Of a stretch of 64,000 nt of DNA, positions 51,139 to 58,688 are shown piece by piece (within the stretch, counting starts at the first letter, position 1; every line of letters begins with the position of its first letter). The translations under genes and the position numbers were made by a program. The notes below the pieces were generated by a model. It saw nothing but the letters and a program-made list of their open reading frames with translations. It was not told the DNA's origin and searched no databases. The DNA is from G965220305 sp965220305. GTDB lineage: Bacteria > Chloroflexota > Dehalococcoidia > Lucifugimonadales > UBA3495. Where the stretch lies: contig OZ244817.1 in NCBI GenBank assembly GCA_965220305.1, forward strand, positions 3,224,001 to 3,288,000. The letters are read 5' to 3'.

Positions 51139-51260
51139 GGTCCCGCGCCCGTCTCCGCCTGGGAGGTTTATCCCTTCGGGCACTCCCGACCCGTCACCAA
51201 GGTCGAGGCCGGAGGTGAGGCTCAAGAACCATTGCTTGCTGTGGCGGGAGTGCGTGGGAC

Positions 51261-51641
51261 ATGGCTGAATGGCGCTTCTATTACGACGGCAATTGCGGCT
51301 TCTGCAGCCGAGTTGTAGCCGCGCTCTCCAAGACCGATTGGCGTAACCGCGTGGCTTGGATTCCCTTTCAATCTCTGTCGGGACTGCCCGCCGGTCTAAC
51401 GTTGGCCGACTTGGAGCGGGCCGCTTACCTGGATACCGGGCAAGGAAGGCTCCACCGGGGATTCTTCGCCTTCAGGATGCTTTCCATACGGTTGCCTCTC
51501 CTGTTTATCCTTGCTCCCCTTCTTTGGTTCCCCGGGATAGCTCCGCTGGGTGTGGCGGTCTATCGCTGGGTCGCCCGAAACCGCTACCTCATTTCCCGTT
51601 GCCCGGTCCCCAGGTTGAAGCCCTTTCGGGACCGGCGATAA
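51261..51641 (+). CDS. DCC-family thiol-disulfide protein (DUF393)
   Basis: 126 aa. The DxxCxxC motif is FYYDGNCGFCSRVVAAL at the N-terminus; WIPFQSL, YLDTGQGRLHRGFFAFRML and the hydrophobic PLLFILAPLLWFPG and YRWVARNRYLISRC segments are typical. The family is thought to have thiol-disulfide oxidoreductase activity, based on the motif. It lies 122 bases after the pentapeptide gene and near the SelW gene, so this area may be concerned with thiol redox chemistry. Confidence 0.88.
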   Translation: MAEWRFYYDGNCGFCSRVVAALSKTDWRNRVAWIPFQSLSGLPAGLTLADLERAAYLDTGQGRLHRGFFAFRMLSIRLPLLFILAPLLWFPGIAPLGVAVYRWVARNRYLISRCPVPRLKPFRDRR

Positions 51642-51707
51642 CGCCCACATGGACAGAGGCTTCATGCCTCGGGCGTGAGTGGCGGACAAATTGCGGCGTC
51701 GGCTTTG

Positions 51708-51716
51708 TGGTAGAAT
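51708..51716 (+). promoter_or_regulatory. Extended -10 promoter before the BioD/DRTGG gene
   Basis: TG-G-TAGAAT at 51708-51716, 32 bases before the TTG start. TTGCGG at 51691-51696 is too close (14 bases) to be a standard -35. Confidence 0.5.
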
Positions 51717-51747
51717 AACTGCCGTCAATTGCACACCGGAGGCTCCC

Positions 51748-52782
51748 TTGGCAGTCTTACAGGTAATAGGCAGCGGTCAAGGCGTCGGCAAGACCAGCCT
51801 GATAAGCGCCCTACTCCTCGGGCTGCTGGAAGAGGGAAAGAGACCCGGGTACTACAAGCCCTTCTCCCATTCCCCCGGAGAAGATGGGGACCCTTCCTTT
51901 ATCCACCAGACCCTGCTGACCGGAGCCACCCCCCCTAACCTTCTCCAACCCTTCCCCTCAGAAGCAGCCGTGGGCGGCGCGACCCTGACTGGACAGCTTG
52001 CCGAGGAAGTCAGAGCCACCGTAGCGACTCTGGCGGAGGATGCCGATGTGCTGCTGGTAGAGGGTCCAGACTTGCCCCTCCTCCAATCGTCAGGCCGCGA
52101 CCTAATTCGTCAGATAACCGGGGCCCCGGGTACCCGAGTGTTGTTAATGGTTGGATACGTGCCGGGGTTGCAGGCGTCGTCCATCATCCAGGCGGCTGAA
52201 GATTTCCAGGGACGGTTGGCCGGAGTTGTGGTTAATGGCTATGTCCGATACCGCAACCGTCAGGTAGCTGAAGAACTGGTGGAGGAGTTGCGTAGTGGAG
52301 GGGTCCCGGTCCTGGGCGCGATGCCCGAAGACCGGGTCATGCTTTCCGTTACCGTGCCGCAAATCGCCGACTATCTGGGCGGGCGCTGGCTCCAGGGTCC
52401 GAAGGACAGCGACGCCTGGGTTGACCGATTCCTCATCGGCGGCAACATTATGGACTCCGGCCCCAACTACTTTGGGCGCTACCCCAATCAGGCCGTCATC
52501 ACCCGCGCCGAGAGGCCGGACATACAGTTGGCCAGCCTAATGTGCGACACCAAATGCCTGGTGTTGACCGGCGGAGCCGAACCCACCGAGTACATCAAAG
52601 CCGAGGCTTCCAAGAAAGAAGTGCCCATTTTACTGGTGGCCGAGGATACCCTGACCACCGCTGAGACCCTGGGTGGCCTGCTGGATGCGAGCGGCCCGCA
52701 TAGTCTGTACAAAGCCAGGCACTTTGCCCGCCGCATCGGCGAACACCTCGACCTGGCGGCGCTTCATTCGGCGTTGGCTTAA
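51748..52782 (+). CDS. BioD-like P-loop plus DRTGG domain protein (phosphotransacetylase N-terminal type)
   Basis: 344 aa from TTG 51748, with GGAGG 6-7 bases upstream. The N-terminal dethiobiotin-synthetase-like NTPase has GSGQGVGKTSLISALL (Walker A) and DVLLVEGPDLPLL. The C-terminal DRTGG-like domain (about 225-340) has LASLMCDTKCLVLTGGAEPT and VPILLVAEDTLTTAETLGGLL. This pair of domains is the N-terminal regulatory part of large Pta enzymes; here it stands without the transacetylase. The role is unknown, and nucleotide sensing is a guess. Confidence 0.85.
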   Translation: MAVLQVIGSGQGVGKTSLISALLLGLLEEGKRPGYYKPFSHSPGEDGDPSFIHQTLLTGATPPNLLQPFPSEAAVGGATLTGQLAEEVRATVATLAEDADVLLVEGPDLPLLQSSGRDLIRQITGAPGTRVLLMVGYVPGLQASSIIQAAEDFQGRLAGVVVNGYVRYRNRQVAEELVEELRSGGVPVLGAMPEDRVMLSVTVPQIADYLGGRWLQGPKDSDAWVDRFLIGGNIMDSGPNYFGRYPNQAVITRAERPDIQLASLMCDTKCLVLTGGAEPTEYIKAEASKKEVPILLVAEDTLTTAETLGGLLDASGPHSLYKARHFARRIGEHLDLAALHSALA

Positions 52783-52866
52783 CGCCGGGCCCGACCGGCC
52801 CCTGACGCCCACCCCCGTTTGGGAAGGGTGGTCCAGCCCGCTGCCTGGTGGGCCTCCGCTGACCCG

Positions 52867-53154
52867 CTATTCGGCGACCTGGAAGCGCTCCGACTCCGGG
52901 GGGTGGGACCACAATTCTTCGGCCCCGGCCATGGCTACCGCCCGCTCCGGGCTGGCCCGCCAGGCATCGTAAATCTCGTTGCTATCCCAGGTAACCAGGG
53001 TGGTTATCTTGTTGGGCTCGCTGATGGAATAAAGGGTCTCGCGTCGGCCAAATCCCGGCGCTTTACTCTGGGCCAAACCGTTGCCGTCCAGCAATTGCTT
53101 GGCATCTTCAACTTTGTTCGGCTTCGACCAGTGGTGGGTTAGAACGCCAATCAT
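52867..53154 (-). CDS. Antibiotic-biosynthesis-monooxygenase-like (ABM) dimeric alpha+beta protein
   Basis: 95 aa from ATG 53154; the frame is open to 53253, but GAGGAGG sits 12 bases before the ATG. Ferredoxin-like small fold: MIGVLTHHWSKPNKVEDAKQ, ITTLVTWDSNEIYDAWRASP, and ELWSHPPESERFQV at the end. Related proteins include heme-degrading and quinone-forming monooxygenases, but many have no known reaction. It is preceded by a possible small gene at 53177-53446. Confidence 0.75.
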   Translation of the reverse strand: MIGVLTHHWSKPNKVEDAKQLLDGNGLAQSKAPGFGRRETLYSISEPNKITTLVTWDSNEIYDAWRASPERAVAMAGAEELWSHPPESERFQVAE

Positions 53155-53176
53155 GGTTGTCAGTGCCTCCTCAGCA

Positions 53177-53446
53177 TTATTCCGCCTTGGGTCGGTAATC
53201 CAAAATTCCCATTGGTGGAGCCAGTATATCATCCGGCATTTGCGGGTAAGCAACTACTTTTTCTCCACCGGCGGCCCGGTAGCCGCCGGTCCGGAACGAG
53301 TGCCCTGGCGTTTGCCGGGTAAATCGGCCCACTTTCCCGCGAAATAGCAAACCGGCAAGGCGCTGGCCTCCAAACCAGGTCCAACCCACGCAGTAGGCCA
53401 AGTTGCGAAGGTGGGGGACAACTTCCCGGGGGAGGTGGCTTATCAC
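53177..53446 (-). CDS. Possible small protein upstream of the ABM gene
   Basis: 89 aa from GTG 53446 to TAA 53177, ending 22 bases ahead of the ABM start, as in an operon. It has many aromatic and basic residues (YCVGWTWFGGQRLAGLLFRG) and no recognised family. The stretch is otherwise unexplained, but the third-position base pattern is not strongly coding, so it may be spurious. Confidence 0.35.
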   Translation of the reverse strand: MISHLPREVVPHLRNLAYCVGWTWFGGQRLAGLLFRGKVGRFTRQTPGHSFRTGGYRAAGGEKVVAYPQMPDDILAPPMGILDYRPKAE

Positions 53447-53459
53447 GATGGCGATAGCC

Positions 53460-53465
53460 TATAAT
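53460..53465 (+). promoter_or_regulatory. -10 element before the 53498 gene
   Basis: Perfect TATAAT at 53460-53465, 32 bases ahead of ATG 53498. No convincing -35. Confidence 0.45.
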
Positions 53466-53497
53466 GGGGGCAGCTATTTGATGGGGCGCTAGATTTT

Positions 53498-54274
53498 ATG
53501 GAGCTAGTTTTCGAGAAGGGCGATTCCCAACGGCCCAAGGGACACGCGCTGGTCTACTTTCGGGTCAACACCGAGCCAGACAAGGTGTACGCCAGTTATG
53601 TCGTCGTTCTTCCGATACAGACTGACTTCACCAAGTACATTCCCCCCTTCCTGGCGGCCCACGTGGGGAACCTGCCGATGAGCGACTTCTCGGCTTTCGC
53701 CATGCCGCCGGTGCCGGAAGTGGTACCCAGCTACGATGAACTGGAAAGGTTGGGCCGATTGCGTGACGACGACCTGATATTCGCGGGCAACCTATTCTCC
53801 TACGACCTGCCCCGCATGATGGAATCGGTGTCGGAAGCGGTCCAGTCGTATTCGGGCCTGTGCGGCGATTTCTTTGGCTCGTCCGCGGCGGAGCCTTCCG
53901 CAGCCGCCCTACCTTTGGTGGAGTCGGAAGCGGATGGGACATCTTACCAGGTCAACGAAGTTCTCTTCAGCCTGATGAGCGAAGGAGATAAGCTGACCGA
54001 GTTGTCGCGGCTGTTGGGAAGTTTGCGTTTTGCCCAGGAGGGGCGGGACTCCTCGATGGTACAAGAGGTGTCCGAGGATATTACCGCCCTGAGCAAGTAT
54101 CTTCCGGAGGAGTTCCAACTGCCCCAGCTACTGGCCGCTGCCCAGGACGCATCTCAGAAGGGTGCGAAGCTGGCCCAGCTATACCTGGACCGTTGCTTCC
54201 GTTTGTCCGCCGGCGATTCCAGCAGCGCGCTGGCATTGGAGGAGGAAATCCGGGCCTTGGACTCCCAGGCTTAA
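53498..54274 (+). CDS. Hypothetical protein, alpha/beta with C-terminal helices
   Basis: 258 aa, no family recognised. The N-terminal half looks alpha/beta (GHALVYFRVNTEPDKVYASY, VVLPIQTDFTKYIPPFLAAH) with an acidic loop. The C-terminal half is helical (SLMSEGDKLTELSRLLGSLR, EEFQLPQLLAAAQDASQKG). No signal peptide or membrane segment. It has its own likely promoter. The full-length, unbroken frame supports a real gene. Confidence 0.75.
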   Translation: MELVFEKGDSQRPKGHALVYFRVNTEPDKVYASYVVVLPIQTDFTKYIPPFLAAHVGNLPMSDFSAFAMPPVPEVVPSYDELERLGRLRDDDLIFAGNLFSYDLPRMMESVSEAVQSYSGLCGDFFGSSAAEPSAAALPLVESEADGTSYQVNEVLFSLMSEGDKLTELSRLLGSLRFAQEGRDSSMVQEVSEDITALSKYLPEEFQLPQLLAAAQDASQKGAKLAQLYLDRCFRLSAGDSSSALALEEEIRALDSQA

Positions 54275-54291
54275 CCCACTACCTCCGGCAA

Positions 54292-54411
54292 TTAGGGCTT
54301 CCGCAAGGCCATCATGTACTGGGCTTCGTTCAGGTGCCGGGAATTCCGGAACTGAAAACCGGCGTTCTACGCCATCCCCCTCAGCTCCGCCGGGTCAACC
54401 CTCCGTTCCAT
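54292..54411 (-). pseudogene. Remnant of a gene C-terminus (methyltransferase-like tail)
   Basis: A 40-codon stretch ending in TAA 54292 with one internal TAG (codon 15) reads MERRVDPAELRGMA, stop, then AGFQFRNSRHLNEAQYMMALRKP. The ending (a Tyr-Met-x-Ala-Leu-Arg/Lys-Pro) resembles the last strand of class I SAM methyltransferases. No body of the enzyme is found upstream. A decayed fragment is the simplest explanation. Confidence 0.35.
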
Positions 54412-54679
54412 GGAAAGGGCCTAAAATCCCCGGACGGCACAAGCCCCCACTCCTGGCTTCCCGCCTTCGCGGGAATGACGGTAGGGCCGTCTGCCCGAGA
54501 GCGTACCTTGGCCTTTGTCCGCAGAATCGAAAGGCCCTGTTCCCGATACGCCCTTCGTTGACAGCCAACTGGGCCGGGCGTACACTAACCCTTGAAGTCA
54601 TCCAGGTAGGTCCCCAGGGCCAGAGCGCCGGGGGGCTTCCCTGGTGTATATTTTTGTAAGACAAGTCGCAGGAAAGCAA
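54412..54679. other. Repeat-bearing gap before glyA
   Basis: Contains the hairpin element CCCGCCTTCGCGGG followed by AATGACGG (from 54460), a REP-like unit shared in type with 7352-7364 and 46983-47009, and a short AGAATCGAAAGGCCCT copy (54523-54538). With 54275-54411 it makes about 400 bases between genes. Confidence 0.5.
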
Positions 54680-55924
54680 ATGTCCCTACTCATGGAACAG
54701 GACCCCGAAGTCGCCCAGGCCATTCAGCAGGAGAACGCTCGGCAGCGGGACAGTATTGTACTCATTGCTTCCGAGAACTACGCCAGTAAGGCGGTCCTGG
54801 AGGCCCAGGCCGGGGTGATGAACAACAAGTACGCCGAAGGCTACCCGGGTCGCCGTTACTATGGCGGTTGCGAGTACGTGGATGTGGTTGAGGACCTGGC
54901 CATCCAGCGGGCCAAGCAACTGTTTGGCGCAGAACATGTCAATGTGCAGCCCCACAGCGGGGCCCAGGCCAATATGGCGGTCTACTTCGCCCTGTTGGAA
55001 CCCGGGGACACGGTAATGGGGATGCAGTTGGACCAGGGCGGCCACCTGACCCACGGGGCTTCGGTCAACTTCTCAGGCAACTTGTACCATTTCGTTCCCT
55101 ACGGCGTGGACCGGGACACCGAAACAATAAACTACGATGAGGTGGAGCGGCTGGCCCTGGAGCACAGGCCCAAGCTAATCGTGGCTGGGTGCAGCGCCTA
55201 CTCTCGAATCCTGGACTTTGCCCGGTTCCGGGCAATAGCCGACCAGGTGGACGCCCACCTAATGGTGGACATGGCGCATATCGCCGGGCTGGTGGCCGGA
55301 GGCGCCCATCCTTCGCCGGTTCCCCACGCCCATGTGGTAACATCCACGACTCAGAAGACCCTGCGGGGACCTCGGGGGGGCCTGATTCTCTGCACCGAAG
55401 AGTTGGCCCGCAAGATTGATTTCGGTGTGTTCCCCTATGCCCAGGGCGGCCCCTTCATGCACGTAATTGCCGCCAAGGCTATCTGCTTCGGCGAGGCCCT
55501 CAAACCGGAATTCGCCGACCACGCCGCCCAGGTGGTGGCCAACTGCCAGACTTTGGCCCAGGAAGTGTCCGAGGCGGGTCTGCGCCTGGTTTCCGGCGGC
55601 ACCGATAATCACCTGCTGCTGGTGGACCTGAATCCCCTGAACATAACCGGCAGAGACGCCGAGTCAACCCTGGAAGAGGTGGGGATTATCGCCAACAAGA
55701 ACGCCATCCCCTATGACTCCAGGCCCCCCAGGGTCACCAGCGGCCTGCGTCTTGGCACTCCGGCGATTACCAGCCGGGGTTTTAAGGAAGAGGACACTGT
55801 CAAAGTGGCCCACCTGATTGCCCGCGTACTGTCCGGGATGGGTGATGAAGCAGTTAAACGGCAGGTCAAGCAGGAAGTAAAAGAAATGACTTCCCGGTTC
55901 CCGGTTCCCGGCCTGGACCTGTGA
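54680..55924 (+). CDS. glyA: Serine hydroxymethyltransferase
   Basis: PLP enzyme interconverting serine and glycine with tetrahydrofolate. 414 aa from ATG 54680 (AGGA upstream). Marks: NARQRDSIVLIASENYAS, GYPGRRYYGGCEYVD, GAQANMAVYFALL, HLTHGASVNFSG, DMAHIAGLVAGGAHPSP, the PLP Lys in TSTTQKTLRGPRGG, and RVTSGLRLGTPAITSRGF. It supplies methylene-THF to folD. Confidence 0.97.
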   Translation: MSLLMEQDPEVAQAIQQENARQRDSIVLIASENYASKAVLEAQAGVMNNKYAEGYPGRRYYGGCEYVDVVEDLAIQRAKQLFGAEHVNVQPHSGAQANMAVYFALLEPGDTVMGMQLDQGGHLTHGASVNFSGNLYHFVPYGVDRDTETINYDEVERLALEHRPKLIVAGCSAYSRILDFARFRAIADQVDAHLMVDMAHIAGLVAGGAHPSPVPHAHVVTSTTQKTLRGPRGGLILCTEELARKIDFGVFPYAQGGPFMHVIAAKAICFGEALKPEFADHAAQVVANCQTLAQEVSEAGLRLVSGGTDNHLLLVDLNPLNITGRDAESTLEEVGIIANKNAIPYDSRPPRVTSGLRLGTPAITSRGFKEEDTVKVAHLIARVLSGMGDEAVKRQVKQEVKEMTSRFPVPGLDL

Positions 55925-55925
55925 G

Positions 55926-55954
55926 TTGAGGCCCCCAACCGCCAATGCTATAAT
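55926..55954 (+). promoter_or_regulatory. Promoter of rpsF-ssb-rpsR
   Basis: -35 TTGAGG (55926-55931), 17-base spacer, -10 TATAAT (55949-55954) with TGC ahead of it. The match is very close to the folD promoter layout. Confidence 0.8.
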
Positions 55955-55986
55955 CTGTTCAATTACAGGAAGCCAAGGAGAACCTT

Positions 55987-56523
55987 TTGCGCCACTATGA
56001 ACTGGTAACCATACTCAGCCCCATGCTCAACCAGGACCAAGCCGCCGAGACTTGGGGAAAGATCAAAGATTTCATCACCAGTCGCGACGCGGAAATAGTC
56101 AACGAACAGAGCTGGGGCACCCGCAGGCTGGCCTACCCAATTCATAAAGGGACCTACAACTTCCTGGAGGGCAGCTACTACCTAACCCAGTTCAGTACGG
56201 AACGCCCTTTCAACCAAGAATTGCATAATTTTCTGCGGTTGGACGAGCAGGTGATACGATCGTTAATCGTAACCACCGGCCCCCCGGCTCCTCCCGCGCC
56301 CCCGCGCCAGGCCGAGCCGGTGGCGGAAGCCCAGGCTGAATCCCCCGAGGAGGCTTCCCCAGTCGCCACAGCCGAGCCCGTAGCTGAATCCGCACCCGCA
56401 CCGGAGCCGGTAGCCGAAGCGCCGGTAGCTGAGGTAGCCCCAGAGCCGGAGGAAGCCGTCGAAGCTCCGGCTGCGGAAGCCGAGCCGGCAGCCGCGACCG
56501 AAGAAGAAGGGGCTCAGACCTAA
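55987..56523 (+). CDS. rpsF: 30S ribosomal protein S6 with long acidic tail
   Basis: 178 aa from TTG 55987 with AAGGAG 7 bases upstream. The core (RHYELVTILSPMLNQDQAAE, WGTRRLAYPIHKGTYNFLEG, LRLDEQVIRSLIV) ends near residue 95. About 80 further residues are Ala/Pro/Glu-rich and strongly acidic (for example VAEVAPEPEEAVEAPAAEAE). S6 pairs with S18 in the small subunit, and S18 is encoded two genes downstream. Confidence 0.96.
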   Translation: MRHYELVTILSPMLNQDQAAETWGKIKDFITSRDAEIVNEQSWGTRRLAYPIHKGTYNFLEGSYYLTQFSTERPFNQELHNFLRLDEQVIRSLIVTTGPPAPPAPPRQAEPVAEAQAESPEEASPVATAEPVAESAPAPEPVAEAPVAEVAPEPEEAVEAPAAEAEPAAATEEEGAQT

Positions 56524-56534
56524 AGGCGGTCAGC

Positions 56535-56951
56535 GTGAACAAGATAATCGTCATCGGAAATCTGGGCCGAGACCCGGAGATGCGCTACACTCCCAGCGGC
56601 CAGAGCGTAACTTCCTTCAGCGTAGCGTCCAGTCGCCGATATACTACCTCTGCGGGAGAACGACGAGAGGAGACCGAGTGGTTCAACGTGAGCGCCTGGG
56701 GTCGGCTTGGTGAAACTTGTAATCAGTACTTGACCAAGGGTCAGCAGGTGTACGTGGAAGGCAGGCTCCGTAGCCGTAGCTTCGAGGGTCGAGACGGTCA
56801 AATGCGTTTCGTGAACGAAATTACGCTGACTGATATGCACTTCCTTCGAGGCAGCTCCGGCATGGGTGAGGAACGTCCTCCCTACGGGGGCGGCGAACCG
56901 ATGGCGGAAGACCCCTATGGTTCCAACGACATTGATGACTTACCTTTCTAG
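56535..56951 (+). CDS. ssb: Single-stranded DNA-binding protein
   Basis: 138 aa from GTG 56535. OB fold: NKIIVIGNLGRDPEMRYTPS, SVTSFSVASSRRYT, TEWFNVSAWGRLGETCNQYL and KGQQVYVEGRLRSRSFEGRDG. A short Gly/Pro-rich linker leads to the acidic C-terminal tip DIDDLPF, which binds partner proteins such as PriA. The order rpsF-ssb-rpsR is common. Confidence 0.97.
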   Translation: MNKIIVIGNLGRDPEMRYTPSGQSVTSFSVASSRRYTTSAGERREETEWFNVSAWGRLGETCNQYLTKGQQVYVEGRLRSRSFEGRDGQMRFVNEITLTDMHFLRGSSGMGEERPPYGGGEPMAEDPYGSNDIDDLPF

Positions 56952-56984
56952 TCAACGATACTCATTGGGAGGAATGTTTCTAGT

Positions 56985-57350
56985 ATGACAACTACTGCGC
57001 CGGCTCCGGCGGCACCAGCCCAACCCCAGGGGCAGCCCCAGGCCCGACCCCAAGGCGGTCGTCCCGCCCCTCGCGGGGGGCCGCGCCCCGGTGGGCGACC
57101 ACGGGGACGGTACGCTCCCCGGCGGAGGGTATGCTCTTTCTGCGTGGAGCACATCAAGCATATCGACTACAAGGACGTGGACCGCTTGCGCCGGTACCTG
57201 TCGGACCGGGCTAAGATTGAGCCAACACGGAAGACCGGCGTGTGCGCCAAGCACCAGCGGGCCCTGAGCAACGCCATCAAGCGGGCCAGGCACCTGGCAA
57301 TGCTCCCCTTCGTGCCGATGCAGTCCTACAGCAACATGCGGCGTCGTTAG
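56985..57350 (+). CDS. rpsR: 30S ribosomal protein S18 with basic N-terminal extension
   Basis: 121 aa. The core begins RRRVCSFCVEHIKHIDYKDV and ends SNAIKRARHLAMLPFVPM. It has CSFC plus a later Cys, the zinc-binding form. About 45 N-terminal residues are Pro/Gly/Gln/Arg-rich (PQARPQGGRPAPRGGPRPGG) and positively charged. It is encoded with S6, whose tail is acidic. Confidence 0.96.
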   Translation: MTTTAPAPAAPAQPQGQPQARPQGGRPAPRGGPRPGGRPRGRYAPRRRVCSFCVEHIKHIDYKDVDRLRRYLSDRAKIEPTRKTGVCAKHQRALSNAIKRARHLAMLPFVPMQSYSNMRRR

Positions 57351-57472
57351 CGTCTTCGAGCATTGCCCCTTTCCCTTGTCCCCAGGTCGGCTCTCCCATT
57401 GGGTTTGGCGAGTTGGCCCGCGTACCCAGGTTCCACACGCCCCAGACTGTCGGGTATCCCTTGAGGTCGTAG

Positions 57473-58681
57473 ATGACGCTGCCTTGGAGACGCAGCAGCA
57501 ACACCACCGCCGAAGCTGAAGCTGAAACTCCCCCTCGCCGCGCTCGCCGGAGGAATCGCCGTCAGGCGCGAGTTGAGGACGCCCGCCGCCAGAGCGTCCG
57601 GGCCCAGGAGGAGCGCCGCCGTCAACGCCTGGCGATTACCGTCGGGGCTATGTTGATTCTGGCTATCGTCGCCATTGTTGTCGTGGGCTATTACCGGGAG
57701 TTCTACCAACCGCCCCGGGTCATGGCCGGGGAAATACGCGGCGTTAGGTTCACCATGGGAGACCTGGTTGAGCGCATCCGCGTCTTGCAGGGTATCAACC
57801 GCAACCACCCTCAGGGCGCAGGTTTCGTTGACCTGAGTAGAGTTCCCTTCGAGTACCTTCAGGACATGCTCTTTGCCGAAATAGTGATTCAGGCCGCGCC
57901 GGGCTTGGGGCTGAGCGTCACCGACGAGCATATCGACGAAGAAATACGGCGTCAGTTCTACCCGGAAACTACGGCGGGCCAGGAGACCGACCCAGGCCAA
58001 CTCGACCAGGAGTTTCAAAACGCCTACACCAATTTCCTGACCGTGGTCCGCTTATCCGATGCGGACTATCGAGACCTGGTTTCCGAGCAACTACACCAGA
58101 TTCAACTGCGCCTCTTCCTGGGATCGGATATTCCCGATCAGATGGAGCAGGTTGAAGTTGAGTGGATACGGATGGAATTTGGTGGCACCGTTCTTCCCGA
58201 GGATGTCCGCACCCGTCTGGGAGTGGAAGATTTCGACATCGTGGCGATGGACGTTGGTGCGACTGCCCAGCCCCAGGATGGCCCGCGTTTCTCCGACCAA
58301 GCGGGCTACGTGGGGTGGGTGCCCCAGGGGGCCTTTCCCGACTTGGACGACTTCATCTACGGCAACGAGGAGGAGGGGCAGGAAGCCCTGGCCGTGGATG
58401 AAATCAGCGAGCCGGTGCAGACCCAGGACGGCATATTCATTATCCACAAGATAGCCGGTCCCGAAGAGCGGGACTTGAGCCCGTTGATGCGGTTCAAGCT
58501 CAACTCCGAGTTGGTGGACGTCTGGCGCAACGAGCAGTTGACCCGGGGCTCCAACGAAGGTTGGCTGAAGGTCAACTTCGACAGCGACCGTTATGCTTGG
58601 GTGGCGGACCAGGTCCGTTTGACCGCGCCCCGGGTGGAACGGCCCCAGGGCGGGCAGGGGCCGCCGGTGGGCAATAGGTAG
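57473..58681 (+). CDS. Membrane-anchored PpiC/SurA-like peptidyl-prolyl isomerase
   Basis: 402 aa. The first 52 residues are basic, then one TM helix (about 54-73, AITVGAMLILAIVAIVVVGY). The rest is extracytoplasmic: a SurA-N-like helical region (DLVERIRVLQGI ... LSVTDEHIDEEIRRQF) and a parvulin domain at about 225-345, with GYVGWVPQGAFPDLDDFIYG and EPVQTQDGIFIIHKIAG. It probably helps fold exported proteins. The gene follows rpsR by about 120 bases. Confidence 0.87.
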   Translation: MTLPWRRSSNTTAEAEAETPPRRARRRNRRQARVEDARRQSVRAQEERRRQRLAITVGAMLILAIVAIVVVGYYREFYQPPRVMAGEIRGVRFTMGDLVERIRVLQGINRNHPQGAGFVDLSRVPFEYLQDMLFAEIVIQAAPGLGLSVTDEHIDEEIRRQFYPETTAGQETDPGQLDQEFQNAYTNFLTVVRLSDADYRDLVSEQLHQIQLRLFLGSDIPDQMEQVEVEWIRMEFGGTVLPEDVRTRLGVEDFDIVAMDVGATAQPQDGPRFSDQAGYVGWVPQGAFPDLDDFIYGNEEEGQEALAVDEISEPVQTQDGIFIIHKIAGPEERDLSPLMRFKLNSELVDVWRNEQLTRGSNEGWLKVNFDSDRYAWVADQVRLTAPRVERPQGGQGPPVGNR

Positions 58682-58688
58682 TCGGCAC

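Noticed and set aside
54292..54411. Internal TAG as a recoded codon (pyrrolysine)
   Set aside because: No upstream gene body, no promoter and no sign of a pyl system; decay is simpler.
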